A stretch of 64,000 nt of DNA. Origin: Brenneria sp. hezel4-2-4 (GTDB lineage: Bacteria; Pseudomonadota; Gammaproteobacteria; Enterobacterales; Enterobacteriaceae). Location of the stretch: the NCBI RefSeq assembly GCF_013155275.1, contig NZ_JABJXS010000006.1:124001-188000 (forward strand). The letters are read 5' to 3'. The notes beneath the pieces were generated by a model. The model saw only the letters and a list, made by a program, of their open reading frames with translations. It ran no database searches and had not been told where the DNA came from. The position numbers and the translations under genes were made by a program. Shown one piece after another: positions 45,774-54,834 of this stretch (position 1 is its first letter; each line of letters opens with the position of its first letter).

Positions 45774-45863
45774 ATGTTAAACGGTAAAAAATCAATTCCA
45801 CCCCCGCAATGCCGGGCGGTGACCAGTTCAATTGCGGCACTAAAACAAACTATCGGTCAGTAA
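45774..45863 (+). CDS. possible 29-residue upstream reading frame
   Basis: This short frame begins ATGTTAAACGGT (peptide MLNGKKSIPPPQC...), with ACGGAG eight bases before the ATG. It stops 13 bases before the sugar-binding-protein start, so ribosomes finishing it would reach that gene's ribosome site. A 7-bp inverted repeat (CCGCAAT / ATTGCGG, 45804-45810 and 45831-45837) lies inside. It could be a leader peptide, a decayed first gene of a lost operon, or chance. No homology is recognised. Confidence 0.35.
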   Translation: MLNGKKSIPPPQCRAVTSSIAALKQTIGQ

Positions 45864-45876
45864 CGGGAAAACAATT

Positions 45877-46797
45877 ATGAAAAAGATCATCTTACTTCTC
45901 GCCTTGATTTGCCTGTTGCCGTTCAGCGCTGTCGCCAAAGATATCCGCATTGGCGTAGCTATGGGTTACTTCGATGACAACTTTCGTTCGTTGATACGCC
46001 AGACGATCGATAATCGTATCAAACAAGAAACAGGGGTTACCGTACAGTTTGAGGACGCCAAAGGCGATGTGGCGACCCAAATTCAGCAGGTCGAAAATTT
46101 TGTTAACCAGGGTATGGACGCCATCATCCTCAATCTGGTCGATACGCAAGCGGTCAGACCGATGATGCAGCAAGCGGAGAGAGCGGGGATCCCGCTGGTG
46201 TTTGTCAACCTGCGCCCGGAAGTCCAACTGGGTAAAAATATGGCCTATGTGGGATCCGATACCGAACTGTCCGGCCGGATACAGATGGAAGCGTTGGCAA
46301 AAGAGATGGGCGGCAAAGGGAATCTGGCGATACTGATGGGGTCGCTGTCCAGTGAAGCGACCCGCTACCGCACCAAAGGTGTGGAAGAAATCGCCAAGAA
46401 GTTTCCTGATATCCGCATCGTGCAGAAACAAAGCGCGATGTTCTTTCGCAAAGAGGCCGTGGATGTGACATCCAACTGGATCTTATCCGGCGATAAAATT
46501 GATGCCATTGCCGCAAATAATGATGAAATGGCCATCGGCGCAATCATGGCGCTACAGCAGGCGGGACGCAAAGATGTGCTGGTCGCGGGGATTGACGGCA
46601 CCCCTGACGCGCTGGAACTGATCAAGCAGGGAAGATTGAATATCAGCGTCTTTCAGGATGCTAAAGGACAAGGCGAAGGCGCGGTGGAAACGGTGCTGAA
46701 AATGCTCCGGGGAGAACCTGTGGAAGAGAACGTATTAATACCTTACCAGTTGATTACCAAGGATAATTATCAACAATTCGCCCAAAACACCAACTAA
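45877..46797 (+). CDS. orphan periplasmic sugar-binding protein (RbsB-like)
   Basis: The 306-residue protein has a signal peptide (MKKIILLLALICLLPFSAVA) and two-lobe type I periplasmic binding fold: IRIGVAMGYFDDNFR, QQVENFVNQGMDAIILNLVD, MAYVGSDTELSGRIQ, AANNDEMAIGAIMAL and LVAGIDGTPDALELIKQG. These are features of ABC sugar-uptake binding proteins (ribose, galactose, inositol group). No ATPase or permease gene is adjacent: the next gene, trpR, is convergent. It may work with a transporter or chemoreceptor encoded elsewhere. The ligand is unknown. Confidence 0.9.
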   Translation: MKKIILLLALICLLPFSAVAKDIRIGVAMGYFDDNFRSLIRQTIDNRIKQETGVTVQFEDAKGDVATQIQQVENFVNQGMDAIILNLVDTQAVRPMMQQAERAGIPLVFVNLRPEVQLGKNMAYVGSDTELSGRIQMEALAKEMGGKGNLAILMGSLSSEATRYRTKGVEEIAKKFPDIRIVQKQSAMFFRKEAVDVTSNWILSGDKIDAIAANNDEMAIGAIMALQQAGRKDVLVAGIDGTPDALELIKQGRLNISVFQDAKGQGEGAVETVLKMLRGEPVEENVLIPYQLITKDNYQQFAQNTN

Positions 46798-46822
46798 TCC
46801 GCCATTAATGAACGTCGTCCGG

Positions 46823-46857
46823 GGAACGTCTATGGTGAGGGCCATCGTAGACGTTCC
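46823..46857. terminator. hairpin between the binding-protein gene and trpR
   Basis: GGAACGTCTA and TAGACGTTCC form a 10-bp stem, extended by TGG / CCA across a 2-base bulge. It touches the trpR stop codon and has no T tract, so it is a convergent barrier rather than a typical intrinsic terminator. Confidence 0.5.
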
Positions 46858-47198
46858 TACTTCTCTTGTGCTTTATCCGTAGGCAGCAGTTGCGCTTCCA
46901 GCCAGATTTTCAGTGCGGGAGGCGCGACTTTCAGACTGTTGGAACCACGAGTAATGGTGGCAATCCCGGCCCCTAACTCATTCTTCAATTCACGCTGGCT
47001 CATTTCACCACGCATCAGTTCCTGAATAATACGAACCCGCGTTCCCAGCGCCGCGCGTTCATCGGGCGTCAGAAATAGCTGCAATAACGGCTGCTGAAGA
47101 TCTTCATTGATTGACTGTTGCAATAGCGCCACAAAGCGTAACCAGTCTTCATTGCCCTGTTCGGAGAGTGCGGGATCGGTATGCGATAACGGGGTCAT
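46857..47198 (-). CDS. trpR: Trp operon repressor
   Basis: TrpR binds tryptophan and represses trp, aroH and its own gene. The 113-residue helical protein has the helix-turn-helix [25 protein letters not shown] and the tryptophan-pocket region [17 protein letters not shown]. It lies downstream of slt in the same direction, as in E. coli, with its own operator between. Confidence 0.97.
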   Translation of the reverse strand: MTPLSHTDPALSEQGNEDWLRFVALLQQSINEDLQQPLLQLFLTPDERAALGTRVRIIQELMRGEMSQRELKNELGAGIATITRGSNSLKVAPPALKIWLEAQLLPTDKAQEK

Positions 47199-47209
47199 AA
47201 CAGGCTGCC

Positions 47210-47227
47210 ATACTATTTAACTAGTAC
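47210..47227 (-). promoter_or_regulatory. trp operator upstream of trpR
   Basis: ATACTATTTAACTAGTAC is a near-perfect dyad built on CTAGT half sites (one arm CTATT). It lies 12 bases before the trpR start, consistent with trpR autoregulation. Confidence 0.75.
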
Positions 47228-47265
47228 AGCAGCATAACACAAGTTATGAAAAATGATCCGTAATC

Positions 47266-49194
47266 TCAATAACGCCGCAGCCATTCCTCATCAGTCAACA
47301 CCGTGGCAGGCTGGTGCAGGAAATGACGATAAAAAACGTCATAAGCCAGAACATTTTTCACGTATCCGCGCGTTTCAGAGAATGGAATACTCTCGATAAA
47401 CGCCACCGCGTCGATACGTCCGGCGCTGTTTCTCAACCAGGTATTTACCCGGGATGGCCCGGCATTATAAGCGGCTGAAGCCAAAATACGGTTGCGGCCG
47501 AACGTCTGATAAACATACTCCAGATAACTGGTTCCCAACTGGATGTTGGTCTGTGGGTCAAACAGTTGGCTGCTGTTGCTGTATCCCGTGATATTGCTCA
47601 TCTGCGCCGTCTGTTGCGCCGTCGCCGGCATCAATTGCATTAGCCCCGAGGCCCCGACCGGCGAACGGGCCTGCGGATTCCAGGCGCTCTCCTGCCGGGC
47701 TATCGCCATCGCATAACTCTGGCTGATGCCTTTATCCTGAGTGGCGCGCAGGAATTCATCGTTCCAGGCCAGCGGGAAACGCTCTTCCAGATGATCCCAT
47801 AGCTTGCCGACGATGGTGGCCTGCACGCTTAAATCCGGCCAGCGCTGTTCGAACGCATATCGGGCCAGCGCTTCCTGCTGTGGCTGACTGCTGTTGGCGA
47901 CCAAGCCGACCCACTCGCTGCGCGCCAGATTGTCCATCTGCCAGAACATCAGTTCCCGAACCCGGACAACTTCCGGCAACTGTGATAATGCGCGCTCCGG
48001 CCTGACCGCCGTTTTTATCGTTATCGGATAGGGTTCATTCAGCTTGCGCGCCGCCGCCATGGGATAAAAACCACGTTCTTTCATCAGTTCGCGCAGCAGC
48101 GCTTCGCCTTCCTGACGTTGTCCCTGATCCAGCAGCAAAGCAGCCCGCCAATAACGCCATTCATCTTTCTGCCGCACCTCTGCCGGTAATCGCGCCAGCC
48201 AGGTCGCCAGCCCTTGCCGATCCCCGGCGCCCAGCGCCATACGCACCCGCCGCTCCAGCAACGTCGTCGAAGCGCTGCGCTGCACCACGGCATCACGCCA
48301 GTTCGCCTGTTCTGAAGTGGTATCGTTTCCCATCAGACGCCAGGCGATGGTTTCCTCCATCGTCTGACGTTCCGCCGCGCTCATCTTTTGCAGACGTACA
48401 ATCACCGGCAGCATTGAGCGAGCGTTATCGGCGTCCTGACGGGCCACTCGGCTAAATGCCGACAGCGTAACCTTACGGGTAAAATCAGTCGGCCCCGCCG
48501 AGCGGGCGAAACTTTCCAGCGTATCGGGCGCATTTTGTAACGTCACCAGCGCCTCGCTGATGGTTTTATAATCGTCGGGAAGCTGTTTGGCCAGATAGGT
48601 CACCAACCCGGCGCTGCCTTCATTCATCGCCAGACGCATCCTCTCCAGCGTGGTCAACGGCGTTTGTTCGCCCGCCCGTTGCCAGACGGCAAACAGCTTG
48701 TCGCACGCCGAGGGGAGCGAGCGCCCGGTCAGCCAAATATCGCGCGTCGCCTCCCATACGCCCTCGCGCTGCCCGGTAGCCCATTGGGCGTAATAAAAAT
48801 TGCAGCGCGCCGCTACCGGTTTCGGCGGCTGCGGGCTGAAAGCCAATAGCCCGTGCCAGTCCTGTCGCCGCGCCAGTTCATTAACAAAACTGGTGTTCAA
48901 ATTTCGTGCCGGCGGCAGCGTGGGATGCGTCGCGATAAACTGTTTAACCTGCGACGCGCTGACCTGACGCAGATCCTGCGTCAACGCGCGGTATTCCAGA
49001 TAAGGATAAAGCGGATAGTCGCGTAACGTAGGCATAAGCTGCGCCACGGTGTCCAACTGGTTACTATCCCATGCCTGCCTGACCTGTTGATAGCGCTGAC
49101 GCTGTTCATCCAGAGAATCCGCCAGTACATGACCCGAAGCCCCTGCCAGACATACCGCCGCAATGGCGTACCACCAATGACCCGCTTTAACCAT
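47266..49194 (-). CDS. slt: soluble lytic murein transglycosylase Slt70
   Basis: Slt cleaves peptidoglycan glycan strands to 1,6-anhydro products in the periplasm. The 642-residue product has a signal peptide (start MVKAGHWWYAIAAVCLAG, cleavage before DSLDEQ), the long alpha-superhelical U and L domains, and a C-terminal lysozyme-like domain. The catalytic glutamate is in IARQESAWNP (residue 502 of the precursor), followed by SPVGASGLMQLMPATAQ and AAYNAGPSRVNTWL. I chose the start at 49194 because AGG lies just before it and the length fits E. coli Slt; an ATG 6 codons upstream is possible. Confidence 0.96.
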   Translation of the reverse strand: MVKAGHWWYAIAAVCLAGASGHVLADSLDEQRQRYQQVRQAWDSNQLDTVAQLMPTLRDYPLYPYLEYRALTQDLRQVSASQVKQFIATHPTLPPARNLNTSFVNELARRQDWHGLLAFSPQPPKPVAARCNFYYAQWATGQREGVWEATRDIWLTGRSLPSACDKLFAVWQRAGEQTPLTTLERMRLAMNEGSAGLVTYLAKQLPDDYKTISEALVTLQNAPDTLESFARSAGPTDFTRKVTLSAFSRVARQDADNARSMLPVIVRLQKMSAAERQTMEETIAWRLMGNDTTSEQANWRDAVVQRSASTTLLERRVRMALGAGDRQGLATWLARLPAEVRQKDEWRYWRAALLLDQGQRQEGEALLRELMKERGFYPMAAARKLNEPYPITIKTAVRPERALSQLPEVVRVRELMFWQMDNLARSEWVGLVANSSQPQQEALARYAFEQRWPDLSVQATIVGKLWDHLEERFPLAWNDEFLRATQDKGISQSYAMAIARQESAWNPQARSPVGASGLMQLMPATAQQTAQMSNITGYSNSSQLFDPQTNIQLGTSYLEYVYQTFGRNRILASAAYNAGPSRVNTWLRNSAGRIDAVAFIESIPFSETRGYVKNVLAYDVFYRHFLHQPATVLTDEEWLRRY

Positions 49195-49585
49195 AACCTG
49201 CGTTAACCTCATCCATTATCGATTCTGCTAGCGACATGACGTAAACATATCGATAGCGCCGGACTGCCCTTGCCAAACATTATGACCCTGTTTTGCCTGA
49301 TTAAGTGTGGCACATCATACAAGACAACGACATGCCAATCGGGACGAACGCCGAATCAGGCGCGCCTTTTCCCCAATAAAGGTATCGACGCCGCATCCTG
49401 ACCAGGGCAAATAGCCGGATAGCTGGGATCGGGCACCGAAACCAGCTACACTCCGGGATCAGAACGATCGATCCGCCGGCGAGGGTTCGCCCTCTGCGCT
49501 AATCAGCCCCGGCGCGCCCACCACCGCGGGGCGCATAAATCATCGTGTCACTAACAACACAAACAGAAAGAGGCGAAGTCGCAAC
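49195..49585. other. divergent intergenic region between slt and ettA
   Basis: This gap of about 390 bases has no supported gene. It contains a 7-bp hairpin TAGCTGG / CCAGCTA (49420-49426 and 49442-49448). A 17-base stretch (49407-49423) is identical to one at 32223-32239 after the diguanylate cyclase. GC-rich complementary segments occur just before ettA (about 49507-49535). Promoters for both genes are expected but were not placed. Confidence 0.45.
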
Positions 49586-51253
49586 GTGGCTCAATATGTT
49601 TATACCATGCATCGCGTCGGTAAAGTCGTTCCGCCGAAGCGTCATATTCTGAAAAATATCTCCCTCAGTTTCTTCCCCGGCGCCAAAATCGGCGTACTGG
49701 GCCTGAACGGGGCCGGTAAATCTACGCTGCTGCGCATTATGGCCGGCATTGATAAAGACATTGAAGGGGAAGCGCGTCCGCAACCCGGCATTAAAATCGG
49801 CTACCTGCCGCAGGAGCCGAAGCTCAACCCGGAACACACCGTGCGCGAATCGGTTGAAGAAGCCGTTGCCGAGGTGGTCACGGCGCTGAAACGCCTTGAT
49901 GAAGTGTATGCGCTGTACGCCGACCCGGACGCCGATTTCGATAAGCTGGCCGCTGAGCAGGGCAAATTGGAAGAGATCATCCAGGCTCACGACGGCCATA
50001 ACCTGAACAACCAGTTAGAGCGTGCGGCGGATGCCCTGCGGCTGCCGGAATGGGACGCTAAAATCGCCAACCTTTCCGGTGGTGAACGCCGTCGCGTCGC
50101 GCTGTGCCGCCTGCTGCTGGAAAAACCGGACATGTTGCTGCTCGACGAACCCACCAACCACCTGGATGCTGAATCGGTGGCCTGGCTGGAACGCTTCCTG
50201 CACGACTTCGAGGGCACGGTAGTGGCGATCACCCACGACCGTTACTTCCTCGACAACGTCGCGGGCTGGATTCTGGAACTGGACCGTGGCGAAGGCATTC
50301 CGTGGGAAGGCAACTACTCTTCCTGGCTGGAGCAGAAAGATCAGCGTCTGGCGCAAGAAGCCTCTTCCGAAGCGGCGCGCCGCAAATCTATCGAGAAAGA
50401 GCTGGAATGGGTTCGTCAGGGAGCCAAAGGACGCCAATCCAAAGGCAAAGCGCGTCTGGCTCGCTTTGAAGAACTGAATAGCACCGAATACCAGAAACGT
50501 AACGAAACCAACGAACTGTTTATTCCACCGGGTCCGCGTCTCGGCGACAAGGTGGTCGACGTCGTCAACCTGAGCAAAGCCTATGGCGATCGGCAGTTGA
50601 TCGACGGATTATCTTTCTCCGTACCGAAAGGGGCGATTGTCGGGATCATCGGCCCGAACGGCGCCGGTAAATCAACACTGTTCCGCATGATGTCGGGTCA
50701 GGAACAGCCGGATAGCGGCAGCATCGAGCTGGGCGAAACGGTGAAGCTGGCGTCGGTCGATCAGTTCCGCGATGCGATGGACAACAGCAAAACCGTGTGG
50801 GAAGAAGTTTCCGGCGGACAAGATATCATGCGCATCGGCAACACCGAGATGCCGAGCCGCGCCTATGTGGGCCGTTTCAACTTCAAAGGGGTCGATCAGG
50901 GCAAACGCGTGGGCGAGCTGTCCGGCGGCGAGCGTGGTCGCCTGCATCTGGCGAAACTGTTGCAGGTTGGCGGCAACGTGCTGCTGCTCGACGAACCCAC
51001 CAACGACCTGGATATCGAAACGCTGCGCGCGCTGGAAAACGCCCTGCTGGAGTTTCCCGGCTGCGCCATGGTTATCTCGCACGACCGCTGGTTCCTTGAC
51101 CGTATCGCCACCCACATTCTGGATTATCAGGATGAAGGTAAAGTGGAATTCTTCGAAGGTAACTTCACCGAGTATGAAGAGTACAAAAAACGCACTCTCG
51201 GCGCCGAAGCATTAGAACCACACCGTATCAAATACAAAAAGATGTCCAAGTAA
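49586..51253 (+). CDS. ettA: energy-dependent translational throttle protein EttA
   Basis: EttA is an ABC-F ATPase that binds the ribosomal E site and gates the first elongation step according to the ATP/ADP ratio. The 555-residue product starts with GTG (M)AQYVYTMHRVGKVVPPK. It has two ABC modules: Walker A GLNGAGKST and GPNGAGKST, signatures LSGGERRRVA and LSGGERGRLH, and Walker B LLLDEPTNHLD and LLLDEPTNDLD. The arm insertion lies in module 1, with the basic linker KGRQSKGKARLARFEEL. There are no membrane segments. It is divergent from slt. Confidence 0.97.
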   Translation: MAQYVYTMHRVGKVVPPKRHILKNISLSFFPGAKIGVLGLNGAGKSTLLRIMAGIDKDIEGEARPQPGIKIGYLPQEPKLNPEHTVRESVEEAVAEVVTALKRLDEVYALYADPDADFDKLAAEQGKLEEIIQAHDGHNLNNQLERAADALRLPEWDAKIANLSGGERRRVALCRLLLEKPDMLLLDEPTNHLDAESVAWLERFLHDFEGTVVAITHDRYFLDNVAGWILELDRGEGIPWEGNYSSWLEQKDQRLAQEASSEAARRKSIEKELEWVRQGAKGRQSKGKARLARFEELNSTEYQKRNETNELFIPPGPRLGDKVVDVVNLSKAYGDRQLIDGLSFSVPKGAIVGIIGPNGAGKSTLFRMMSGQEQPDSGSIELGETVKLASVDQFRDAMDNSKTVWEEVSGGQDIMRIGNTEMPSRAYVGRFNFKGVDQGKRVGELSGGERGRLHLAKLLQVGGNVLLLDEPTNDLDIETLRALENALLEFPGCAMVISHDRWFLDRIATHILDYQDEGKVEFFEGNFTEYEEYKKRTLGAEALEPHRIKYKKMSK

Positions 51254-51260
51254 TACCCGC

Positions 51261-51285
51261 CGGCCCGCGCTCGCGGGCCGTTTTT
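51261..51285 (+). terminator. ettA terminator
   Basis: CGGCCCGC and GCGGGCCG form a perfect stem with loop GCTC, followed by TTTTT. It begins 7 bases after the ettA stop. Confidence 0.9.
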
Positions 51286-51385
51286 GTTCTCCCTCCCCGC
51301 GAGTAGGCAAAAATGCGTTATCTCCTCGACAGAACGCTGTTCTAAACTGTGTAGTAGCAAAACAGACAATAAGAGGAACCACACC

Positions 51386-52387
51386 ATGACCGTTCATGCG
51401 ATAGCCGTAGACCCCCAACATCCTGAAAACTTCATTGCCGTCGATCAGGAAATGCCCGAGCCGGGGGAATACGATCTTCTCGTTGAGGTAAAAGCCGTTT
51501 CAGTGAACCCGGTGGATACCAAGGTACATGCGGGCTTGCGCAACAAGGGTTTGCAGCAGCCCCGCATTCTCGGCTGGGACGCCAGCGGCGTGGTACTGAA
51601 AGCGGGCCGCGCCGTCAGCAATTTCAGAGTAGGCGACGAAGTTTGGTATGCCGGAGACATTACCCGCCCCGGCAGCAACAGTACGCATCAGTTGGTCGAT
51701 GCCCGTATCACGGCGCATAAGCCTGAATCGCTGGATTGGGCTGCCGCGGCGGCGCTTCCTCTTACCTCGCTGACCGCCTGGGAAGGGTTATTTGAACATC
51801 TGAAAATCCAGCAGGCGGATGATGAAAAAACGCTGTTGATCATCGGCGGCGCCGGCGGCGTAGGTTCACTGGCGATCTCACTTGCCGCCCTGCGCAGTCC
51901 GGTAAAAATCATTGCCACCGCATCGCAACCCGACTCCGCGCAATGGTGTCGCCAACGTGGCGCGCATCTGGTCGTCGATTATCGCAATCTGGTTGCCGAG
52001 TTGGAAAAAGAAGGCATCAAACAGGTGGATTATATTTTTTGCCTGAATGATACCGACGGCCACTGGCCGGCAATCGGCAAACTGATTGCTCCGCTGGGGC
52101 ACGTCTGCACGATTGTGGAGAATCAGCATCCGCTCGATCAAAATGAGTTAAAGCTCAAAAGCGCCGCCCTGCATTGGGAGTTTATGTTTACCCGCAGCAT
52201 GTTCAGCACGCCGGATATCGGCCAGCAGGGAAAAATTCTGCATGAAGTCGCCCAGTTGGTTGACGCCGGAAAATTACAGGGAACGGCAAGCGAAACCCTA
52301 CAAGGATTGAGCGTCGAAACGCTACGGCAGGCGCACAAAAAAGTGCTGGACGGCCACATGCGCGGCAAAGTGGTTATCGCTTTCTGA
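51386..52387 (+). CDS. zinc-type alcohol dehydrogenase-like (quinone oxidoreductase-type) protein
   Basis: The 333-residue member of the medium-chain dehydrogenase/reductase family has an N-terminal GroES-like domain (EPGEYDLLVEVKAVSVNPVD) and the NADP(H)-binding loop LIIGGAGGVGSLAISLA. In place of the GHE zinc-ligand motif it has GWDASGVV, and no cysteine ligands are seen. It is therefore a zinc-independent quinone/enone reductase-like enzyme despite the usual family name. AAGAGGA precedes the ATG; the frame is open upstream but overlaps the ettA terminator. It is convergent with serA. Confidence 0.9.
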   Translation: MTVHAIAVDPQHPENFIAVDQEMPEPGEYDLLVEVKAVSVNPVDTKVHAGLRNKGLQQPRILGWDASGVVLKAGRAVSNFRVGDEVWYAGDITRPGSNSTHQLVDARITAHKPESLDWAAAAALPLTSLTAWEGLFEHLKIQQADDEKTLLIIGGAGGVGSLAISLAALRSPVKIIATASQPDSAQWCRQRGAHLVVDYRNLVAELEKEGIKQVDYIFCLNDTDGHWPAIGKLIAPLGHVCTIVENQHPLDQNELKLKSAALHWEFMFTRSMFSTPDIGQQGKILHEVAQLVDAGKLQGTASETLQGLSVETLRQAHKKVLDGHMRGKVVIAF

Positions 52388-52398
52388 GAACGGGAAAC

Positions 52399-52419
52399 AC
52401 CAGCTCCAAAGGAGCTGGT
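52399..52419. terminator. hairpin between the MDR gene and serA
   Basis: ACCAGCTCC and GGAGCTGGT form a 9-bp stem with an AAA loop between the convergent stops. T tracts are short. Confidence 0.55.
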
Positions 52420-52429
52420 TAACCACCGA

Positions 52430-53662
52430 TCAATACAGCAGGCGGGCACGGATCGTGCCGGGGATCGCCTTCATCAGTTGTAATGCGGTGTGCGCGCCGT
52501 CGGTTTCAACATCAATCACCACATAACCAATCTCCGGCGTGGTTTGCAAATACTGCGCCGCAATATTGATGCCTTGCTCGGCAAAAATCTGGTTCAGACG
52601 AGTCAGCACGCCAGGACGATTTTCATGAATATGCAGCAAGCGGCTGGCGCGTTCGCCATGCACTGGCAGCGAAACCTCAGGGAAATTGACCGCAGACAGC
52701 GTAGAGCCATTATCCGAGTATTTCGCCAGTTTTCCCGCCACTTCATCGCCGATGTTTTCCTGCGCTTCCTGCGTTGAACCACCAATATGCGGCGTCAGCA
52801 ACACGTTATCAAACTCACATAGCGGTGACAGGAACGGATCGCTGTTGGATGCGGGCTCCTGAGGGAAAACGTCAATCGCCGCGCCCACAAGATGCTTACT
52901 GGCTAATGCATCGGATAAAGCGGGGATATCAACCACCGTGCCGCGTGATGCGTTAATCAGAATAGAACCCGGCTTCATCAGCGCCAGCTCTTCAGCCCCC
53001 ATCATATTCTGGGTGCTGACCGTCTCCGGCACATGCAGACTGACCACATCACTCATATTCAACAGATCTGAAAGGTGGCGAACCTGCTGAGCGTTCCCCA
53101 GCGGGAGCTTGCTTTCAATATCGTAGAAATAAACATGCATCCCCAGGCTTTCCGCCAGAATGCCCAGTTGAGTACCGATATGACCATAACCAATGATGCC
53201 GAGCTTCTTACCGCGCGCTTCAAAAGAGCCGACGGCCAGTTTGTGCCAGACGCCGCGGTGTGCTTTGGCATTCGCCGCCGGAATGCCGCGCAGCAACAAC
53301 AGCATTTCACCGAGCACCATTTCTGCGACGGAACGTGTATTGGAAAAAGGTGCGTTGAATACCGGGATCCCGCGTTTTGTCGCAGAGGGTAATTCAACCT
53401 GATTAGTACCGATACAAAAACAGCCGACCGCAATCAGTTTTTCAGCGGCGGCAAAAATTTCTTCCGTCAGGTGCGTGCGCGAACGAATACCCACGAAATG
53501 CGCATCACGGATGGAGGCTTTTAACGCTTCCGGATCCAGTGCGCCTTTGTGATATTCAATGTTGGTGTAACCTGCGGCACGCAGATTTTCCAGTGCGCTT
53601 TGATGCACGCCTTCAACTAACAGAAATTTAATCTTATCTTTTTCTAATGATACCTTTGCCAT
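52430..53662 (-). CDS. serA: D-3-phosphoglycerate dehydrogenase
   Basis: SerA starts serine synthesis from 3-phosphoglycerate and is inhibited by serine. The 410-residue product has the NAD loop GIIGYGHIGTQLGILAE, the catalytic Arg in INASRGTVVDIPAL, Glu in FPQEPASNSD and His in LTPHIGGSTQEAQ. A C-terminal ACT domain follows (RLLHIHENRPGVLTRLNQI). It is followed upstream by rpiA in the same direction after about 300 bases. No serA-ssrS linkage is seen on this side. Confidence 0.98.
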   Translation of the reverse strand: MAKVSLEKDKIKFLLVEGVHQSALENLRAAGYTNIEYHKGALDPEALKASIRDAHFVGIRSRTHLTEEIFAAAEKLIAVGCFCIGTNQVELPSATKRGIPVFNAPFSNTRSVAEMVLGEMLLLLRGIPAANAKAHRGVWHKLAVGSFEARGKKLGIIGYGHIGTQLGILAESLGMHVYFYDIESKLPLGNAQQVRHLSDLLNMSDVVSLHVPETVSTQNMMGAEELALMKPGSILINASRGTVVDIPALSDALASKHLVGAAIDVFPQEPASNSDPFLSPLCEFDNVLLTPHIGGSTQEAQENIGDEVAGKLAKYSDNGSTLSAVNFPEVSLPVHGERASRLLHIHENRPGVLTRLNQIFAEQGINIAAQYLQTTPEIGYVVIDVETDGAHTALQLMKAIPGTIRARLLY

Positions 53663-53960
53663 TTCACGACCTTATTTTCAGACTTCAGATGCGACAGTTT
53701 GCTAAACAGCCTCTGCCAACATAACAAAAATTACGCAGTCAGCAATACAAACGATTGCTCCGTCTGTATTACGCATTAGAGATGAACTCAAGATTTCTGG
53801 CGAAAAATATTGCTAAATAAACGCATCGCCATATCGACGACAAACAAAATAAGAAAATGTGATATTAAGTACCAAAAATGAGCCGTTAACGACAAACGTT
53901 TTTTTATACAAAAAATTTTCAGGCGCGGCAATCCGCTCGCGCCCAGGACGATGCTATATC

Positions 53961-54617
53961 TTACTTGACCGTTTTCACCCCTTCAGGCGTACCGATCAGC
54001 GCCACATCCGCGCCACGGTTGGCGAACAGCCCCACGGTCACGACACCGGCAATACCGTTAATGTGATTTTCAACGGCTATCGCATCCATAATGTTCAGAT
54101 TGTGGACATCCAGAATGATATTGCCGTTGTCGGTGATGACGCCCTGACGATATTCCGGTTGCCCGCCCATTTTCGCCAGTTCCCGGGCGACATAAGCCCG
54201 AGCCATGGGGATCACTTCAACCGGCAGAGGAAACCGCCCCAGCACATCAACCTGTTTTGACGCGTCAACAATGCAGATAAACTGACGGGCGATGGCGGCA
54301 ATGATTTTTTCACGAGTCAGCGCCGCGCCGCCGCCTTTTATCATCTGCATATGTCCGTTGATCTCGTCTGCGCCATCGACGTACACATCCAGAGAATCCA
54401 CCTCATTACAGTCAAAAACCGGGATGCCCAGGCTTTTCAGCTTTGCCGTTGAGGCATCAGAACTGGATACCGCCCCGGTAATCTGATGTTTGATCGAACC
54501 CAGCGCATCGATAAAATGGGCCGCCGTCGACCCCGTCCCGACCCCAACAATGGTATCGGGGCGAACGTAGTCAAGCGCCGCCCAGCCAACCGCTTTTTTC
54601 AGTTCATCTTGTGTCAT
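53961..54617 (-). CDS. rpiA: ribose-5-phosphate isomerase A
   Basis: RpiA interconverts ribose 5-phosphate and ribulose 5-phosphate. The 218-residue product starts [20 protein letters not shown], with the phosphate loop [15 protein letters not shown], catalytic aspartates in [12 protein letters not shown], and lysine in [13 protein letters not shown]. The first in-frame ATG six codons upstream was rejected in favour of the family length. It is divergent from argP; the gap of 217 bases carries both promoters. Confidence 0.97.
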   Translation of the reverse strand: MTQDELKKAVGWAALDYVRPDTIVGVGTGSTAAHFIDALGSIKHQITGAVSSSDASTAKLKSLGIPVFDCNEVDSLDVYVDGADEINGHMQMIKGGGAALTREKIIAAIARQFICIVDASKQVDVLGRFPLPVEVIPMARAYVARELAKMGGQPEYRQGVITDNGNIILDVHNLNIMDAIAVENHINGIAGVVTVGLFANRGADVALIGTPEGVKTVK

Positions 54618-54834
54618 AGTCTGTTTCAGGCCCATAAATACGAAAACGTGTGCGTATTATAGAACATGCATTCAGAGAAATGGCGCAAATTCACTGCACC
54701 GCCCGCGCATTATTTCATGCTCTGCCAACGCTTTTCATGAACAATAAAACGGGGAATAAGATTTCTGCATGGTAAAACGGCAAAATGTGGCATAGTGAAA
54801 AAAACCGACTTCGTTCAGAGGAATTTTTACTTTC

